Shown here piece after piece: positions 36,196 through 49,007 of a stretch of 64,000 nucleotides of DNA (positions are counted from its first letter, which is position 1; each line of letters opens with the position of its first letter). The DNA lies in assembly GCF_026212465.1 (NCBI RefSeq), contig NC_080062.1, forward strand, positions 346,501-410,500. Reading direction: 5' to 3'. Under the pieces are notes generated by a model. It had not been told where the DNA came from. It made no database searches and worked only from the letters and a program-made list of their open reading frames with translations. Position numbers and translations under genes: made by a program. Source of the DNA: Amaranthus tricolor. Its lineage: Eukaryota > Streptophyta > Magnoliopsida > Caryophyllales > Amaranthaceae.

Positions 36196-38480
36196 TTAGT
36201 CCGTCTACAAAGCTAGTTTATTCAAGAAACGGAAAGGAAGATACATACAGGAAATTTTCATCTCGAGCTATACACTACAGCAGGCACTAAGCTCCTGAAC
36301 TGGTGCGGACATGAAGATCAGACTCCAAGTGCTCATAGTTAGCAAAACACAAATCAACTAGTATCCATGAATCTCAGTGATATAGCAGACTCAGCGGCTT
36401 GATACAGCATGAACTACATTGGCACAGGGGACCACCAACTGGGGCACGACGAAGATCAAGGATCAGTGAAAAGATTAATAGTTCGGATTACTACAAAGTA
36501 CAAATCAACACAGTGTCACATGATTTACTAAGTGCCTCGCGAATCGCAAATTCAAAAATGCGAATTATGGTCAATTTTCAGCTATTTTAAACCATATTGA
36601 GCAAATCGCGTCCAAAAGGCGAACCAACTAACGAATTATGTTTCACTGAACCAACATCTTTTTTTCATTCAATTGTGACACTGAAAGAGACATATAGAGG
36701 TACTTGATCGACCCACCACAATTATAAAATGGCACTGAAAGAGAAATACGCAAAACATCCCGAAAAATGAAAAAAAATCAATCTTGCTCCATTTCACCAA
36801 AGTTCTTGCGAATATCTAGCAAATTTTCTACCCACTCATTCTTTATTGAACTGTTCCTTCTAGACAAATATTATGTCTAATTATAATGGTCAAAACTCGG
36901 ACAAAATCCTACCAATAAGTTGAAGAACAACCTAACATAATTTGCACTCAATTTTCATTGGTTCCACTTACTCACCATAATAAATCTCTCAATTGTATTA
37001 GTTGGTATTAGTTGGGTTATTCAAGTCATGTAAGGAGAACGTATCACACTCACAGTAAAACCGTCTAACACAAGAATTTGTGTATTCTAAAGTAACATTC
37101 TGTCTTAAATCTCGTCCACTTGTTATTTATCTTTTTCACCAAGTATTATATCCTTAATACATCATTCTCGCTTGAGACAAATGAGTGACAAATAGGGACA
37201 AAATATACCCCATGGCTTAACTTCCAAATACACCCTTTTTCATTGAATTTTCCCATGATAAACCCAAAAAGTTCTCGGCTATCATTACCATTTCCAAACA
37301 TTGATACCAAATGGGTCGTTAATATCTTACAATAAAATATGCAAGCTCACCTTACATAGTAATTTACTACTTTCTTCCATAACCAATGTGCCCAACTCAC
37401 CAAAATCAATTATTTTGTTAATCCAAGTGAAACTTTTTTATCTTAGGGTCTTTAACCCCAACATAAATAATTCTTATTGGTGATGAGAATCCAACATGTA
37501 TGAAAATCCCTTCGACCTTTGTGTCAACATGATAATCCAACATTTCTTCCAAAATCATACCAAAAAATTCTTTCCTCCTCTATCCCACCGGATCACTTTA
37601 AGATTATAAATTATCACTTTAAAATAATATACGTCGTACATTGAACTAGCACAAACCGTGAAATTATCTTATTTGAGAATTTGTGATAAATTTATCTCAT
37701 GTTTTTTATATAACTTCATCGGTCACCACTTAAACTTTCTATATATTCTGTTATTATAAATTCCGACAACTTTAACCAAATATAACCAGTTTCTTAATCT
37801 CGAATTAAAATCGTTATTTTCAACATATTTACTAACTGTAGCCTAAAAAATTAGTTCTTCAGAAAATGACGATGGCCCAGATTTCTGCAAACAAAACCTA
37901 AACATAATCACTAAAAAAAATTCCTATATTAGCATCACCAGAAATTTAACCTACTATACACATTACAATACTTATCATATCGAAATTCATAATCACCAAA
38001 AATTCCAATATCTTTTACATTTGTTTAATTAAAGTCATATTTTTGGAGAAAATTAAGAAACATGCATAACGTTCCTATTAGAATGCACCCAAATTAATTT
38101 GGGTGAAATCTAACGAAAAGTGAAATTGAATTGAAAAACAATATAAAAAACAAGAGGATGAATTAAGTAAAAAGGTGTAAAATGAGTTAGACAATCTAAA
38201 ATAAAAAGATGTAAATTGAGAGTATCCGGAGTATATCGTATCGTATGAACCTTAAAAAGGTTTACATAAAATTTTTAACCATCAATATCAAAAACACAAA
38301 CAAGTAGAAAAAATAAAATTACCCGCCGGTGTCCGGAGAAGATCAGAAGAGCGGTGGATCGAGGAGAGAGATTTAAAATGGACGGTGGAGATGGAGAAAT
38401 TTCGGGCAAATCAACGACTGCGATTTTCTGATTTGACCCAATTCTCTTTCTCTCCCCTGCCCGCGAATTGGTGGAGAGTT
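36196..38480 (-). other. 5' leader of the PI4K gene with a 2.1-kb leader intron
   Basis: On the minus strand a relatively GC-rich segment (about 38480-38323) ends at a strong donor, CCGGCGG|GTAATT. A matching acceptor, ctttgtag|ACGG, lies at 36206-36205, nine bases before the ATG at 36195. The leader is pyrimidine-rich (ctctctcc, ctccatctcc). The intron could hold further non-coding exons that I cannot see. The transcription start near 38480 is inferred. Confidence 0.6.
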
Positions 38481-38553
38481 CACACCATCATTTATGAAAA
38501 TAAAGTTAAAGGTTAAAGATGTAATTTTAATGTATTTAATTATTTTTTGTTAT

Positions 38554-38581
38554 GACGTGGTTTTAGAGGATCCACGTGTGG
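38554..38581 (-). promoter_or_regulatory. ACGT-core elements (G-box/ABRE-like) upstream of PI4K
   Basis: tgacgtgg (38554-38561) and ccacgtgtgg (38572-38581) lie within about 100 bp upstream of the presumed transcript start. Paired ACGT motifs of this kind are bZIP/bHLH sites, often linked to ABA or light response. Function is inferred from motif alone. Confidence 0.45.
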
Positions 38582-38599
38582 AAGTCTCATGAAATGGCA

Positions 38600-40293
38600 G
38601 TGTTACTTAGTTCGTGGCAAGAACTTGTTGGAAAGGATTTGGTATAATACGTTTCATAAATTCTTTGTATTTGTATATATGGTGTCATACAAAAACATAT
38701 TTTATACATAAAAAAACTCAATAGTCTATGAATTTTTTATTTTGAGATTGTTTTATTGAGCACTGTCATTTATAGTTCCTGCGTTAAAGTTTAGGGTTTG
38801 TTTGTTATCATTTTTTTGATTTTTAAATTTAAAAAAAATTAAAAAAAAAACTAATTTATGTTTTCAGTTTTAATTATAATCATATTTTCAAGTAAAATTT
38901 TACTAATTTTTATTTAATTAGAAATCCACCATATAATTTGACCATAAAAATCTACTTTGACTAAAAATAGTTTATTATTTTCATTATTTTTCTATTTTAT
39001 CTCTTTAAATTAGAAAGTTCTAGAGATCACAAATGTTTTATTTACCTTATAGTCCTTGGTTCTTTTCAACTCATCATGGAATTTTTATTTTTTTTTTTTT
39101 TTTTTTTTTTGCTTTAGAAGACAAAAAAATTGTGTTGTTATTTTAGAAGGAGTGATACAAGTTTAATTTCTCTGTCATTTGCTTTTCAAAAAAAAAATTC
39201 TCTATCATTTTGAGGTTCTAGTATTAACCTAAAACTGCTCAAATAATTAAGAGCCGCAAATTCAATGATAAAAGGCAAAAACTCATCACAGTTGTCTTGC
39301 TCTTCTTACTTTAATACTACCTCCGTTTTTTTTATATTTTTCCACCTTATTATAGCGGGTAATTTCATGGCTTCTATAGCTCTCATCCTCCTGTTTCTTG
39401 TTCATTTTTAGTTCATTTTATCTGAATTAAAATACAAATTTGTTTATTCTCAACATTTTGAGCTTCCTTTTGTGATTTTTGGCAAAGTTTGAATTTTGTA
39501 TGCCCCCTGTTTTGAGGTTCCTTCATCCACCATTACCTTCTTCTTGAAGCTTTAATTTTTTGAAAACAAAGAATCTAAAGTGATTTTTCAATTCCTTCGT
39601 TTCTTTATGATGGTCTCTGTAAGTATAGCGAATTTTGTTTTTGTTCTTGTTCCTTTCATGGTCGTTCACATTCATACTCAAATGAAATTTTAAGGTGGTC
39701 CAAAAAGGATCTTGAGTCATATTACATGTCCCATGAAGATGATGCTACATCTACTTATCATGAATCTCTACTTTCTTCTCCTTCTGTTGAAAAGGAACCA
39801 CCACCAACAATTGTTGAATGGTTGTTTGACTCTCCATGTAAATTAAATCCTTCAAGTTCACTAAATGTGAAATATGTTGATGTTTTGTTCTTTTGGTTTA
39901 TGTTTTCTGAAATTTCTTGATATTTATGTTCGTATATGCCCTTGTGATGTCAATTTTGTTGAGGATTATTGACCTCTAATTTCTGAAAAAATAACTTTAG
40001 TTACTTAGTTGAGTAGCATTTGTTAAACCTAAACACATCAATTGATTTTCTATTCCTGTTTAGTTGCTTCATTTGTTGATGAACAATTATAATCTAAGAG
40101 GATTCATAACCTCTATGATGAATTAGGGGACTTTTTTTTTTGAAATAATGTAAAATAATAAAGTGACTTAGCAAAAACATAAACTTTAATTATTGATATG
40201 GATTGTGGTTGACGCTTTTTTGCTCCTAAGTTTTTAAAGTCACATTTTTAATGATAATCGAAAAAAAAATAAACTGAGGGGCTGTGAAGTTTA
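38600..40293. other. Intergenic DNA and probable 3' end of the mariner element
   Basis: A T-run lies at about 39089-39110. The sequence ctacctccgttttttttat at about 39321, preceded by 'aata', resembles a mariner/Stowaway terminus and could be the mariner 3' end. The small frame at 39726-39920 has no family match. Confidence 0.4.
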
Positions 40294-40948
40294 TTATCCT
40301 TGAGTTTCTTCAATTGCTTCATCATATGCTTCATGAATGATTTGTGAATTTTGCGGAACATCCTTATTCTCTGTTTGGGTTTGTTGCTGATCTCTATTTG
40401 GGTTGAGAAAAGCAACAGCTTCTCTAACCAATTGTGTTGGAATTCTTACTTGAATCCTTAACTTTCCATTGTCTTTTTGTACTTTCTTCCCAAAGTGTGG
40501 TTGTATGTAGTCATTACACCCCTTAAACTTTAGAATCTCATTTAAATGGTGTTGTAATGAGATCCACACATTAGTTAAGGTCTTTAGATGAAACTCTTCG
40601 AATGCATCTTCAACTGTTGTTATTAATTCTGTCATGTTTTTGGGCATCTTTTTATGCATTAGTGATTGTATACTCCTAAAGAAACCCAAATCAAAAATGT
40701 TACATTCCGGACTGTTTGGAGGTTGTTGTGTGAGAATGAATGTTAAACCCCCTTGCCTATTGTGTTGTTGCCAAATTGGATCATCATTTGTGATATGAAC
40801 CCTTGCGTTATCTTGTTGAATAAAAATAATGGAAGGACCTTCACTTGGCCATTTTCTTAGTTTAGCTGGAATGAGTTGTTGTATAAGCATACTCCTATAC
40901 ACCTCTTGAATAACTAACTCGGTCGATTTAATCTCTATTGACCCCCTT

Positions 40949-41605
40949 TGTAACACCTCGACCCCTCGGACCACTGGTGACTACTCATGAAGACTGTAGA
41001 TTAGCCCTACAAACTAACACAAGTCTTTCCAGCGCACTTTGGCCTCACTCGTGCGCGCCCAGGAAAACTTCGCAGAAGGTCACCCATCCTAAGATTGTTC
41101 CACACCAAGCACGCTTAACTGTGGAGTTCTTAGCAAATGGGCTCCCGTGAAAATAAGATGCACCTTGTTGATATGAGTAGTCTATCAATCTCTTTTCAAG
41201 CTAAATCTGGGGTATTACACTCACCCCCACTTAGGAATACAACGTCCTCGTTAGACCGTAATTTCAGGATCTTTTTCCCCCGCTAGGTGCACTGAACACA
41301 ATCAGCCACGGTCGCAGAGTTGCTCTAATACCATTGTAATATCCCGACCCCTCGGACCACTGGTGACTACTCATGGAGACTGTAGACTAGCCCCACAAAC
41401 CAACACAAGTCTTTCCAGCGCTCTTTGGCCTCACTCGTGCGCGCCCGGAAAAATTTTCCAGAAGGTCACCCATCCTAAGATTGCTCCACACTAAACACGC
41501 TTAACTGTGGAGTTCTTAGCAAATGGGCTCCCATAAAAATAAGATGCACCTTGTTGATATGAGTAGTCTATCAATCTCTTTTTAAGCTAAATCTGGGGTA
41601 TTACA
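40949..41605 (-). mobile_element. Cassandra TRIM retrotransposon, complete, 657 bp
   Basis: Two direct repeats of exactly 271 bp, 40949-41219 and 41335-41605, both TGTAA...TTACA, flank a 115-bp interior. On the minus strand the interior begins with tggtattagagc directly after the 5' LTR, a near match to the initiator-tRNA primer site TGGTATCAGAGC. It ends with the purine run GTGGGGGTGAG before the 3' LTR. Each LTR contains, on the minus strand, a 5S rRNA-like stretch: gaactcc-agttaagcgtg and ggatgggtgacc, with the 5S order and spacing. TRIMs with 5S-derived LTRs are the Cassandra family. The outer flanks, ccctt and ctttt, match poorly. Confidence 0.92.
41071..41131 (-). promoter_or_regulatory. 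5S rRNA-like internal promoter region in Cassandra LTR
   Basis: The minus strand holds agttaagcgtgcttgg and ggatgggtgacc, as in plant 5S rRNA including its internal control region. The same stretch recurs in the other LTR at about 41459-41517 with a few changes. It is not a 5S gene, since the 5' part of 5S is absent or unrecognisable. Confidence 0.75.
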
Positions 41606-44226
41606 CTTTTCTTCTGTGCTTGTGTGACCATGTGTAGATTACATGTTATAATTATGTTAATGTGATATTGATCACATGTTTATATTTCATTTGAGATGAC
41701 AAAAGATTATAATATTCCCTACTCAGGAGTCTAGAATTTGACAATTTGAATAACAGTTAACGTGAATGAAGAGTTTTAAGGTAATGTTAAATCTAATAAT
41801 TTTCTTGTAGAAAATTTTTCAATTCATATTCTTTTTGATTCTAAAGTCGACCGATTTTTCATCTCTACCTCTTTTCTTCACAAATCCTCTGTCTTTCAAA
41901 CCTCAAAAATTCAATTCCCAAATCTATTCACCTAACAGTTCGCCATTTCTATGTGACCATATCTTTCCTACTTCCCTCTTAAGATTTTAGATCATCATCT
42001 ACTTTCAACTTGATAGTGTTTGAATTGGGTGCTTATGATGTTATTTTAGGTATGGATTTAAAGAGACATCATCATGTGGAGATTTTTTTAAAAGGACAAG
42101 ATTGTTTCGGTTAAAACTCAAGGAGGAGAGTGCTTGATTATGAACAAATACGTGTCCCCTATTCAAACCATTTATGTCGTTCAAGCCGTTGTGATGATTA
42201 AGCATAGAGATGAGGGATACATGCATGTATTTTATTTCCAATAGTAAGGAGAAAACCAAATTGAGTCTCGATGAAGCCCCTATTGTTTGTGAATAACCTG
42301 ATGTTTATCTTAAGGATTTACCTGGTTTACCCTCAAGGAGAGTGGTTGATTTCCATATTGATCTGATATCTGATGTTATCTCTATGTCCAAGACTCTGTA
42401 CCATTTTATCTTAGTCGAGTTAACTAAATTAAAGAAGTAGTGGGTGAGTTATTAGGAAAAAAAAAAGGAGATTTCTATTCGTCGTAATGTTTCGCCTTGG
42501 GGATCCCCTGTTTTATTTTTTTAATTAAAATGATGGTACAATGAGGTTGTGCATTGACTATATGGAGATTTACAAGATTACCATCAAGAACGGTTACCCT
42601 TTGTTTAGGATAGATGATCTTTTCGACTAGTTAGAAGTTAGGAACTCAAGAGTTTTCTATGATTTATTTGAGTTCCAGGTATCATCAATTAAGGATAGTC
42701 GAGGAGGATATTCCTAAGACTACGTTCTAAACCAGTTATGGACTTTATGAGTTTCGGTGATGTCATTTGGGGTAACAAATATGCCAACAACGTTTATGAA
42801 TTTGATGCAGAGATACATTTGTCCTTATTTGGATAAGTTTATAGTTTTAATGAAATTTTGGTATATTCGAGAAACATGAAGGAACATTTGAGGATTATGC
42901 TAAAACCTTGAGAAAAAAAATGTTTAGCAAATTTATTAAGTACGAGTTTTGGCTTGAGGAAATAGTTTTTTTTTTAGGTCATATTGTGTCTAAGGATGGA
43001 ATTTCTGTGGATCTAGAGAAGATTAAGACGATAACCAATTGTCGATTTTGAGGAAGTAATTAAAGTTCGAAGCTTTTGGGTTTTTCTGGTTACTATAGGA
43101 AATATGTTGAGAATTTCTCTAAGGTTACTCGTCCCATGTTTGAGTTGTTGAAGAAAAGAATTAGATTTTAATAAAGTGAGAGGTACACGATTGCTTTTGA
43201 GGAATTAAAGAGGAGACTCACTACTGCGCATGTATTAATAGTGCATGATTGTAGCAAACGATTCAAGGTCTATTGTAATAATTCATTTAAAGGTTTGGGA
43301 TGTGTACTTATGCAAGATGTAAATGTCATAGCTTATCCATCGAGACAGTTGAGGCCACATGAGGTGAATTACCCTGTGCACGACATTAAACTTGTTGTAG
43401 TAATCCTTGCTCTGAAGTTTTGGAGACATTATTTGTATGGGCTATCATGTAAGAGCTACAGCGATCTTCGAAATTGGAGGTATGTCTTCAACCAGAAGGA
43501 ATTTAACATGCGCCAAAGGCTATGCTTGAGGTTATTAGGATTATGTCTTGAAATTTTATACCAACCTAGGAAGGTGAATAAGTTGTCTTATGTTTTGAGG
43601 AGGACACAGAGAGTGTCGAATCTGTACCTTGGGAGTTTTACCGTGAAATGCAGAGTTTAAGATTAGAGATTTGTAACCAACATGAGGTATGACAGTATTT
43701 GGGAGCAATGACCATTCATACAAACTTTGTTTGACCATATCGATGAGGCACAACTTCAGAATCCAGAGATTATTTAGTTGATCCACAGAATTGAGGGAAA
43801 TGAGACTAATGTTTTTGAGTTAAAAGAAAGAGGAAAGATGAGTCCGAAATTTATTAGACCTTTTGAAATTCTAAGAAGAGTTAGACAAGTTGCTTATGAG
43901 TTGCCTTTACCATCGACTTTGATAAATGTTCATTATGTGTTCTATGTTTCATAGTTGAGGATGTATGTTCATGATCCATCGCATGTGCTAACTCATGAAC
44001 CTCTTCACATCGATAAGTCCTTAGCCTATAAGGAGAGACCTATCAGGTTTTGGATACCCGAGTCAAAGAATTGAGAAACTCTAGTATTCCATTGGTCAAG
44101 GTTTCGTGGTCAAACCACAGAGTAGAGGAAGTTACTTGGGAGAAGGAGACAGGCATAAAAGAGCGATACCCTAACCTTTTCGGTAAGTTCTAATTTCGGG
44201 ACGAAACTATCTTTGGGGGGAAGAGT
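41606..44226 (+). pseudogene. Tekay-like chromovirus (Ty3/gypsy) pol remnant
   Basis: Many stops and frameshifts, but the domain order is clear. Protease: LFDSKVDRFFIS in place of the family's D-S-G, then ELGAYDVILGMDLKRH (to ~42080). Reverse transcriptase: [38 protein letters not shown] (~42540-42900). RNase H: FKVYCNNSFKGLGCVLMQ, AYPSRQLRPHEVNYPVHD, LKFWRHYLYG (43241-43660). Most of integrase is deleted. An integrase C-terminus (SPKFIRPFEILRR) and chromodomain-like tail (MYVHDPSHVL, VEEVTWEKETGIKERYP) run to ~44190. A purine run tttggggggaagag just before 44227 is the polypurine tract. Gag and the 5' LTR are missing. Confidence 0.85.
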
Positions 44227-47200
44227 TGTAACAAGACTCAAAATTCTTAATCATAATCTTCCGATTAATTATTCCAAAATTTCAATTCAAATCTCTAATC
44301 CTTTGGTTATCCATTTCAAACCATCTTTAATTCCTAAACTTTTTCCGATTTAGTAATTTCTTTCAAATATTAAACTTAAAAAAAATATTATTTTGTTTAA
44401 TATCTTTTTATGAGCACTAAAATATTATTTTATTATTTTATAGTACGAAAAGTAAAATTTTATTATTATATTCACGGTTTTATAAAACGTTACATTTTAA
44501 CTTTCTTCCTTAAACTAACATTACTACTTATTATTTTAACCTTATAACTTTAATTTAATTATTTTATATTTAAAACTGAGTGGTATCTTTATTATTAACT
44601 TTAAGTATAGTATAGTTTAAGTAAAATTTTATAAGTAAACTACATATTTTCATTATCAAATTGACCCATTATTTTAAAGTATATTTACTTGTACATACTA
44701 GATTAAAAATTTGATGAACCAAAATCCTTTCTATAGTAACCCATGATGTTCATTACTTTCACAAGTTATCACCATTTCTTTACACAAGCTAACCTTCTTC
44801 TACACTCCAAACTCTTGCACATTCACTTACATACGCAAACTCTTACACATTCACTTACACACTCTAAATCATTTATACAAGTTAACCTTCTTCTATACTC
44901 CTAAAATACTTTTTCATACAATCTAATGAACTACAAAGTTGCCCAAACCCATTATAAATACCCCCTTAGCCATGAGATCACTTACACCACCATCATAAAA
45001 TCTTTCTAACATTCTTTCTTATATTTTCACTTTATTCAAATCTTACTACTTTAATACCTTTATTATTAGTTGAAGAAATTCAAGAAGATGAAGCTTAGAA
45101 CAATCTTTATTTAGCTAAATCATCATCATTATGAAGCATTATTGGGTTATTACTTTAGGTATTTAATGTATTATTATTTTTGGAGTTTACATTTAACTAT
45201 TTTGGGAGCTTAGAAGATCATCATTATTTTGTGAGTTTAGATTAATTATCTTTGAAGCATTATCATCTATCTTGAAGGGTCTTATTTCTTATTATTTTCC
45301 TAATTAGTACTTAGTACTAATCCTTGGTGTTAGTATAGTATAACTTCTTACCCTACTCTTTGTGTGAAATTTTACATTATATTTACTTTATAATATGCAG
45401 AGTATGAAATATGTTGATATGTAATTTAGTAGGAAGTTAGTTTAATGGAATTATGATCAAGATTATATTAAGTATGTGTGTGCAAAAAGTATTTTTAGTA
45501 TGTTAATTAATAATCTTTGAACAAGTTTAGGAAGTTGGGTGCAAAATTATATTCTAGTGATATTAAGTATGATTTATGTTATAAACTAGTGCTAGTATGT
45601 TTATGAGTTAAGTGTTACATTAGGAACGTTATTTTTTTTTATGTTAGAATTTTTATTAATATGTTTATGTTAACCTTCAAATTAGTTTATAAGGTAGTAA
45701 GTTATTTCATGAACGTATTTTACTAAGTATGATTATATTAAGAATATTGTTATTATAATTCATTTTGAGATTTAAGTTTATCCTTAAAGTCATAGTAAAA
45801 TTTTATGTTATTGTGTAAAGTTTTTATTTTTGTAAGTGGTTATGTTAATTATTTAAATTTAGGATTTAGTATAATATATTATATTAAGTTGTTCTTTTTA
45901 TGTGAAAAGGAGCCAAAACACTCATAAGCCATTTGACCACTATCATATAATAAAAAAAAAGAGTTTGATTTACTATTTTAAATTATTACAACTATTTTTG
46001 TGATAATAATAAGATAACAATTTAAAAAGATATTTTTGAGAAATTTTTATAAGTTATTAAATATTGAAATGTTTTTCTTGAATACATGACATTTCATAAT
46101 AAAAGTAACTTTTAATCACTATTTAGTATGAAATATTTTATTTGCTAACTATTTGACCAAAATTTATGTAAAATAATGTAAAAGTATTTTAAGTAAACTT
46201 GCCGCTCAAACTATGTGTGATATATTGATTTTGTGAAATTACAAGTTTTACTTGTTTTATAATTAGAAATATTGACTTTTGTGAAAATTATAAGTTTGAC
46301 TTGTTTTTTAAACTAGAAATATTGATTTTTGTGAAATTATAAGTTTTATTTGTTTTACAACTAGAATGTTGATTTTTGCAAACCTAATAAGTTTACTTAT
46401 TATTCTAAACTTGAAATATTAATTTTTGGTGAACTTGTAGAATTTTGGAAACTTATCCAAATGATGCAATTTTAACTTGAATTTTAATTAGAATATTTGA
46501 TTTTTTTGAAGAAAATAAAGTTTTATTTATTGTAAAGTTGAAAATAATGTTGATTTTGGGAACTTATTTAAAGAGAAAGAGATTTTAGTAGCTACTTGTG
46601 GAAAATATTAATTTAGAGACTATTGATAGAATATTAAGTTATTAGTGTGAATTTAGAAAAATAAAGTTATAAATAAAATTTAATGTGTAAAAATTTAATA
46701 ATGAGTATATAAAGACATAAAGGTTAATTCTAAATTATGATTTAGAATTTTATTAAATAAAAGAGGTTATCACCTAAGTTGATCAAAGTCAAAGTAAATG
46801 TCAAATTGTAGTAATAAAAATGTGATGTACTTGTGTGAATGAATATTGATTGAATAACCCTGATAGTAAGGTAATGTCGAACCATGGACCGGCATGTGAA
46901 ATCCCGACGCTCGTGTCGGCCGGCACGTAAAATGTGGTCTTACAGGGGGTTAGCTACCTATCCTGTAGAGCTCGAGCATAAATTGTATTGGAGGGGTGAC
47001 GACTCCCACCACAGTTAGGGTTTAGGACTACGATCCTCACCTAACCAGACCTTTACATGTATCAGGTGTCATATTGATGTGCTTGTTGATCAGTGATAAA
47101 CTTGATTAGTGTTAATGCTATGATGCATGGTACGGTTATGAGTATGAACCAAATAAACTTACTAAAGTAAGATTACCGAATTGTATAAGTGGCAGTAATG

Positions 47201-47717
47201 TACTTCTGTCAGGATTGAGAATGGTATCTTAATGACTTAAAAGTATGGAACTGAAAAAGAATATGGTAAAAGTATACGGTGATGTCAATTAATTATAAGT
47301 TTGTACTTAAATTATTATTTTGTAAATGTAGTGTATAATTTTCGTATTTTGAGCTGGATAGGAAGTTATGCTCGACGTTAAGCGCTGACAGATTCAATTG
47401 GCTGTCATCCGTATCATGGATGACAGCATTTTGCAGAATTTAGTTCAGGTTCCGATCCAGGCCGCAGCAATTACTATTTATCGAAAATTTCGCTGCTTTT
47501 TGTATCTTTATTGATGACTTGATGATGATGTATATTTTTCGTTTTTAGTAAACAATATTTCTTATCAGATGTAATATTTACTTTTGTTTTAACAGTTTCA
47601 GTTTTTATGATTTAAAGTTTTTTTAACAGTTCGGCATTTTGAGACTTTCGCAATATTCTTGTATTAAACATTATTATTAAATGTTAATTATGTATCGAGA
47701 TTGTTGCTCCTGTTACA
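44227..47717 (+). mobile_element. 3' LTR of the Tekay-like chromovirus, 3.49 kb
   Basis: It begins TGTAACAAGACTC directly after the polypurine tract and ends ...cctgTTACA at 47717, where the mariner reading frame resumes. The following tcctt (47718-47722) matches ccctt (40944-40948) on the far side of the composite insertion at 4 of 5 bases. The LTR is non-coding, AT-rich, with a GC-rich island near 46880-47050. Its frames have no domains. Confidence 0.8.
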
Positions 47718-48796
47718 TCCTTGGTCGATTTTTTAAATCTCTTTGTGCTGCCACCATATTGATGAAAGGGAAAATTCTAATCTTCCCATCAAACATACAT
47801 TGGCCATATCGATTCCATCTAGGCCTTGCTACCGTCCCTAAGAACATGGCCTTAGGTATGAATTTTGATGACTTTGTTGCCCTATACGGGACCTTTTCTT
47901 TGTGTGCTAAATAAACCCTTGCATTTTCTTGGTTAAATAAAACCACTTCTCGTTGACGTGAATAAAATCATACATGGCTTTGTATACTGGGTGTCTTTGA
48001 ATGGTGTCTTCTTGGATAAGGCTCAACATCCACTCCACCCTTCTTATTTTGTTGCCACATCAACAACCTCCAAACCGTTGACGATGCCAAGTCTAAACAT
48101 GTTGACACATCTCTAATGCAAGTACATTTTTGTTTGAATAGTTCCACAAATTTCTTATGGTTCTATGATGAAAACCGTATTTTTGAGCAATCCGTTTGAA
48201 TGTACCATGAGGAAGTGAGTCACTAACTTTTAGTGACAACATTTCTTGGGAAATAAGATGCCTTAACTCATCATTGAGCCTTAGCTTATGATGATCTTGT
48301 TGTTGTGGTTCTTGTTCTTCCATATTCTGTGGTTCTTCTTCTGATTCTGAACTGGACTTTGGATCATATGCATTTGACTCCAAAGTACCAAGCCCCCTGT
48401 TGCTCATCTTCACTTCCTGAAGTCATTGAAGGGCAATGATGCACTGATTTTTTTTTCAAAAACTGTTAAGGCTACTATTTTTGAAAATAATTCAAGAGTT
48501 TGTGGACTGTTAAGTATGACTGTTTTGATATTTTGGTAACTGTACTGCAGCCTTTATAGGCTAATCTAGAATTTGTAAGGTCATTTTTTTCAGATTATGT
48601 TTGTAATTTCTGATTATAGTGAATTTAGTTCTTAATCCATATAATTGTAAGTTGGCCAATGCAAGGAGTTTGGAGTGTACATGTATGGCTGTTTTTTTTT
48701 TTGATGGATTAAGTTCCCTCCTATTTTTAGAATTAACCTCCAAACTTTTCTAATTTGAAAAGTTCAGCATAGTTGGTTAATTTTCCCTTCATGTAC

Positions 48797-49007
48797 AGTT
48801 CTCCCTCCTCTTAAATTACATTAATAAAATTAGTTTTTTTTGTTTTACTTTTATTTATTTTTATTTTTTCTTTCTTATTTCCAATACAATTATTATTTCA
48901 CACTACTATTTAATTAAAATAATACCCACTTTAACCAAAGATTTTATCTTCCTTAATATGTGTGAAAAATCCATAGTGAAAGAACATAAAAAATCGGAGG
49001 GAGAACT
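48797..49007. mobile_element. Small MITE with AGTTCTCCCTCC ends
   Basis: The 12-base left end AGTTCTCCCTCC (48797-48808) is the exact reverse complement of the right end (48996-49007), and the interior is AT-rich with no ORF. The 'ctccctcc' start is Stowaway/mariner-like, but no TA target duplication is visible. The right end may instead be the 5' terminus of the mariner itself. Confidence 0.55.

Larger units (their letters stand above)
40294..48413 (-). pseudogene. DD39D mariner-like transposase, split by a 6.8-kb insertion
   Basis: Minus strand. The N-terminal half is 48413-47718: an acidic start, then an HTH region (RLNDELRHLIS, FKRIAQKYGFHHRTI), FIHVNEKWFYLTKK, FIPKAMFLGTVARPRW, ending DLKNRPR. 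The C-terminal half is 40948-40294: GSIEIKSTELV, PSIIFIQQDNARVH, QPPNSPECNIFDLGFF, then FKGCNDYIQPHFGK. Removing 40949-47717 and one 5-bp flank rejoins ...RPR|GSIE in frame. Between the Asp of QQDNA (codon at 40810-40812) and the Asp of FDLGFF there are exactly 39 residues, the plant mariner DD39D signature. The first catalytic Asp (DEKWF in the family) is Asn here (codon 47952-47954). There are also frameshifts and stops between 47880 and 48110. It is an inactive fossil. Confidence 0.88.

Noticed and set aside
39726..39920. Possible start exon of a gene (MSHEDDATSTYHES...)
   Set aside because: No family resemblance, no convincing downstream exon, and it lies in the presumed 3' flank of the mariner element.
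41071..41517. Two 5S rRNA genes
   Set aside because: Only the middle and 3' parts resemble 5S, and they sit inside matching 271-bp LTRs with a primer site and purine tract, so they belong to Cassandra.
47681..47914. 77-codon plus-strand frame
   Set aside because: Shadow of the minus-strand mariner transposase, which has clear motifs on the other strand.
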